A stretch of 64,000 nt of DNA, taken from NCBI GenBank assembly GCA_030430205.1, contig JAUIGE010000025.1, positions 1 through 64,000 on the forward strand, in the 5' to 3' direction. The stretch's first letter is position 1. Each line of letters starts with the position of its first letter. The notes below the pieces were generated by a model that had not been told where the DNA came from, made no database searches, and saw nothing but the letters and a program-made list of their open reading frames with translations. This DNA is from Bacteroidia bacterium. GTDB taxonomy: Bacteria; Bacteroidota; Bacteroidia; J057. Below, one piece after another: positions 61,512 to 64,000 of the stretch. Both the position numbers and the translations under genes were made by a program.

Positions 61512-63707
61512 TTAATCAATGGTTTTTGTTTTGCTCAGCTGGTAAATTCCTTTCCATCGGAACTGTACTTTGCCCACTCTAACTTCATGGCTTGAGTTTT
61601 CATTTTTATCTGAATTTGAAAACATAAGGGTCCACGATTCTCCAGCAAAAGTAGAAAATTGAATAATACTATATGCTTTATCGTGATAAATCGGTTTTAT
61701 TTCCTGTATGCTGCCAAAAGGCTGACGAGGAATCTCTTCTACAGGATTGTAGTCGCCATGGGTCTCCAGTATGGAGACAAAAAGTGAAGAGCCCGTTGTA
61801 TTTCTCCGAAGGATAAAAACAGGATCATGGCGCAGGTTAAATTGAGGATCATTGGCACCTAGCCGTGCAAAAATCAATGAATCATCGCTTTGCGTATAGG
61901 TACTCAGGCTGAAGAATTTACCCTGGCCAAACCAGCTGATCTGTGCCTGATTGCCTTCGGCTTTCGCCTCCGCTTCTTTCCATATATGCTGATAGCCGTG
62001 ATCTGTGCCCAAAGTATTCAATTGGGTCGTGGCAGTATGGTAGGAAAAATTGCTGGAAAGCAAGTGACCCTGAAACCAAAATGGCAGGTCATATTGATGC
62101 GCCTCCTCCGTTTCAACCCGAAACAAGTCTATAATCAAAGGATTGGCAAAGCTCTCATCTTTGAGCATCACCAGGGTGCGATGAAGCAGCACGCCCGGAT
62201 AAGCATGTGCTTCTTTGGCGCTTACGATTTGAACGGCATCGCCTTTTCCCTGAAAATAATAGCGCTCCGCCTGCTGCGCTTCTGCTGCTTTTACTTTTCC
62301 TTTAAACTGGGAAGTTTGATCCAGGACAAGGGTATTGTGAGCGATGCTTTGCTTGGCCCAGCTGTGGTTCTCCGGCAGGTAACGCCCGCCACCTTTTTGG
62401 TCAATGTTGACCCAACGGGCAGAAGCATAATCCTGGAGAATCTCTCCGGATTCGTCATAATAGGAAAAAGAAAGCCGGTCAAAATGACCGTGTCCCATGC
62501 CGTGAGCGGCATATTTCATGAGCAGGCAATGCTCCTCCTCTGTCGCTTTTGCCCTCAAAATGCCGATGCCGCCGCTTTTGCCATCTGCCCCGTCCCGAAA
62601 CTCGATCGAGCGATGCTGAAAAGGCACAGCCTTTTTCAAAGCGATGTCAGTCGCTACGCGCTTGCCCGCCTCATCCAGGGTAACGGTACCCTGCATCTCT
62701 GCAATCGAAAGCAGCCTCGGATCGTATCCGCCATCCACATACATCATGTCTACCGCCAGGATCAGCTCCCTGGCCATCCATGACATGCCCTTTTGGGCAT
62801 CATTGATGGGGAAAAAGACGCCGCGCGGATCGCTTTGCTGCAGCAAACCAAAAACGGCCTTCTGAAGCACGCTATCGCGGTAAGCGAAAATGCCCAGATC
62901 AGGACGATGTTTTTGCAAAGACTGGGCAAAAAGCAGATAGGGATAAATGGCATAACGCAGGTAATAGGGCCCTTCTGTGAAGTAGCCATCCGGCGAAAAG
63001 GCATGATCCAGCTGGGCCAGAAAGCCCGCCTGCCGTTTGCCACCGATTTTGATATAGCCGCCATCATTGTCCACGGAATCCGCAGCGATGTTGTCATTTG
63101 GAAGGCCGTACAAGGCCCACTGCAACAATTCTTCGTCCTTCATCACCAGGGCGATCATGCCTACTGCGGCATTGCCCCAGGTGCTATGGTTGTGGATGCG
63201 GTTGAAAAACTGCGGATTTTCGATGGAAAGCCAGCGGGCGAAGGGGCGAAACAAGTCTGTTTCCAGCTTGTTTCGCTCTTCTGTTTTCAACCTATCATAA
63301 ACTGCTTCATAAGCCTGGCTCGAATACACGAGCCAATTCGCATCATTCAGACACTGCCAGAATATTTTGCCGGTGGCATATGACTGATTCGTGGGATGTA
63401 AGCCCAGTGTTGGAAATAATTCCGCATAGGCCATGAACATATCGCGGACGTAGTCCGCGTACTTTTCTTCTTTGGTCAGTTGGTAGAGCGCGCCTGCTTT
63501 TTGCAGAATAAAGAAATTTTGCTTGTGGCGCTCATGCGTATAGCCGCCAGCCATGTCCTTTGGGACAGGCACGGCGATGCCTGCGGCGATCTCGGCATCT
63601 ACCTCCGCCCTGGCCTGAGCCAGGGTGGCATCGAAAAGAGGCGCCTGCTGTGCGGAGAGGCTGGCTGCGAATAGCAGCAGGATCAGAAATTGTTGTATTT
63701 TTTTCAT
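61512..63707 (-). CDS. Oligoalginate lyase, PL17 family
   Basis: A 731-residue secreted enzyme (signal peptide ending SLSAQ). The N-terminal half is an alginate-lyase alpha-toroid (YTHERHKQNFFILQKAGAL, HNHSTWGNAAVGMIAL), and the C-terminal half is the heparinase II/III-like beta domain (KYAAHGMGHGHFDRLSFSYYDESGEI, WVNIDQKGGGRYLPENHSW). This two-domain form is the exolytic PL17 type that releases unsaturated monouronate (DEH). Its start overlaps the stop of the upstream PL6 gene by four bases, so translation is probably coupled. Confidence 0.88.
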   Translation of the reverse strand: MKKIQQFLILLLFAASLSAQQAPLFDATLAQARAEVDAEIAAGIAVPVPKDMAGGYTHERHKQNFFILQKAGALYQLTKEEKYADYVRDMFMAYAELFPTLGLHPTNQSYATGKIFWQCLNDANWLVYSSQAYEAVYDRLKTEERNKLETDLFRPFARWLSIENPQFFNRIHNHSTWGNAAVGMIALVMKDEELLQWALYGLPNDNIAADSVDNDGGYIKIGGKRQAGFLAQLDHAFSPDGYFTEGPYYLRYAIYPYLLFAQSLQKHRPDLGIFAYRDSVLQKAVFGLLQQSDPRGVFFPINDAQKGMSWMARELILAVDMMYVDGGYDPRLLSIAEMQGTVTLDEAGKRVATDIALKKAVPFQHRSIEFRDGADGKSGGIGILRAKATEEEHCLLMKYAAHGMGHGHFDRLSFSYYDESGEILQDYASARWVNIDQKGGGRYLPENHSWAKQSIAHNTLVLDQTSQFKGKVKAAEAQQAERYYFQGKGDAVQIVSAKEAHAYPGVLLHRTLVMLKDESFANPLIIDLFRVETEEAHQYDLPFWFQGHLLSSNFSYHTATTQLNTLGTDHGYQHIWKEAEAKAEGNQAQISWFGQGKFFSLSTYTQSDDSLIFARLGANDPQFNLRHDPVFILRRNTTGSSLFVSILETHGDYNPVEEIPRQPFGSIQEIKPIYHDKAYSIIQFSTFAGESWTLMFSNSDKNENSSHEVRVGKVQFRWKGIYQLSKTKTID

Positions 63708-64000
63708 TCTTTCGTCCCCAAAAATGTTACATTCTTTTTCACAAAAGCTTCATCATTGGAGATGATTTCGCCCTGCTCATCAAATTTGCAATCGCTGATT
63801 TCAATCACCGGCTCGCCTACGGCGAGAAACAACTTCATAGGCTTACAGCCTTCAAAAAGGCTGTTTTGGATATAGGCCAGCTGCACACCGTGCAGGTTGA
63901 TGGCCGCGCCGGAGGCGTTGCGCTTGTCGTGACCGACCTGCTCCAGGGAGCAGCGATCAAAGTAGAGGATAGGACCGAAAGTACTCTCGTCGCGGCCTCC
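63704..64000 (-). CDS. Polysaccharide lyase, PL6-like (C-terminal end)
   Basis: The window edge cuts this minus-strand gene. The 98 readable codons include GGRDESTFGPILYFDRC, HDKRNASGAAINLHGVQLAY and KLFLAVGEPVIEISDC, which match the C-terminal part of chondroitinase-B-like PL6 alginate lyases. It would supply oligosaccharides to the PL17 enzyme encoded next. The N-terminal part and signal peptide lie outside the window. Confidence 0.8.
   Translation of the reverse strand, partial: GGRDESTFGPILYFDRCSLEQVGHDKRNASGAAINLHGVQLAYIQNSLFEGCKPMKLFLAVGEPVIEISDCKFDEQGEIISNDEAFVKKNVTFLGTKE

Overview
The window looks like a chromosome segment from a Bacteroidota bacterium, most likely a member of the Saprospiria. 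This rests on many secreted proteins with type IX secretion (T9SS) type A or gliding-motility-type C-terminal domains, YCF48-like and PKD-domain surface proteins, an IgGFc-binding-type exoprotein, dimeric glycyl-tRNA synthetase, Bacteroidota-type -7 boxes (TAnnTTTG) upstream of several genes, and an alginate utilisation locus. The class-level placement is inference. No phage, plasmid, CRISPR array or intact transposase gene was seen.

Layout. 1-125: 3' end of a 5S rRNA gene and its terminator. 0.2-3.2 kb: fabH, recA and a lipoprotein peptidyl-prolyl isomerase. 3.7-11.2 kb: a 2018-residue adhesin-like protein built from 15 cadherin-like repeats in five A-B-C triads, followed by a smaller T9SS protein. 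11.3-21.7 kb: housekeeping genes (trmH, a phosphoserine phosphatase/phosphoglycerate dehydrogenase fusion, DNA polymerase III delta', an M28 peptidase, purB, glycyl-tRNA synthetase), a decayed surface-protein remnant and a heptamer minisatellite. 21.8-23.3 kb: an Rpn-family nuclease pseudogene split by a MITE-like element, then a HigA-like regulator. 23.3-40.4 kb: accessory genes for a TlpA-like lipoprotein, T9SS propeller and PKD proteins, an AraC regulator, an alpha/beta hydrolase, an AAA-ATPase/PD-(D/E)XK protein, a class C beta-lactamase-like hydrolase, envelope proteins and a cytochrome c-like lipoprotein. 40.4-46.2 kb: comA, acyP, thpR, a toxin-antitoxin remnant, folK with a pteridine-reductase-like SDR, and a putative class 1 isoprenoid enzyme. 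46.3-51.4 kb: yebC, mgtC, small membrane proteins, and a DUF4143-type ATPase behind five 32-33 bp direct repeats. 51.4-59 kb: a VOC protein, an M43 metalloprotease, pbpC, tRNA-Leu(CAG) and a VWA protein. 59-64 kb: an alginate operon on the minus strand.

The clearest gene partnership is the alginate operon. A PL6 lyase (cut by the window edge) and a PL17 oligoalginate lyase would release the unsaturated uronate DEH. An SDR would reduce DEH to KDG, KdgK would phosphorylate it, and Eda would cleave KDPG to pyruvate and glyceraldehyde 3-phosphate. Other plausible partnerships are the giant adhesin with its T9SS neighbour, and folK with the FolM/PTR1-like reductase.

The accessory regions carry several layers of decay and repeats: a MITE-like insertion with a 6-bp target duplication whose removal restores the reading frame, a PIN toxin reduced to its two ends beside an intact antitoxin, a duplicated thpR tail, and several short tandem or dispersed intergenic repeats. 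All homology calls were made by reading the sequence; no database search was run.
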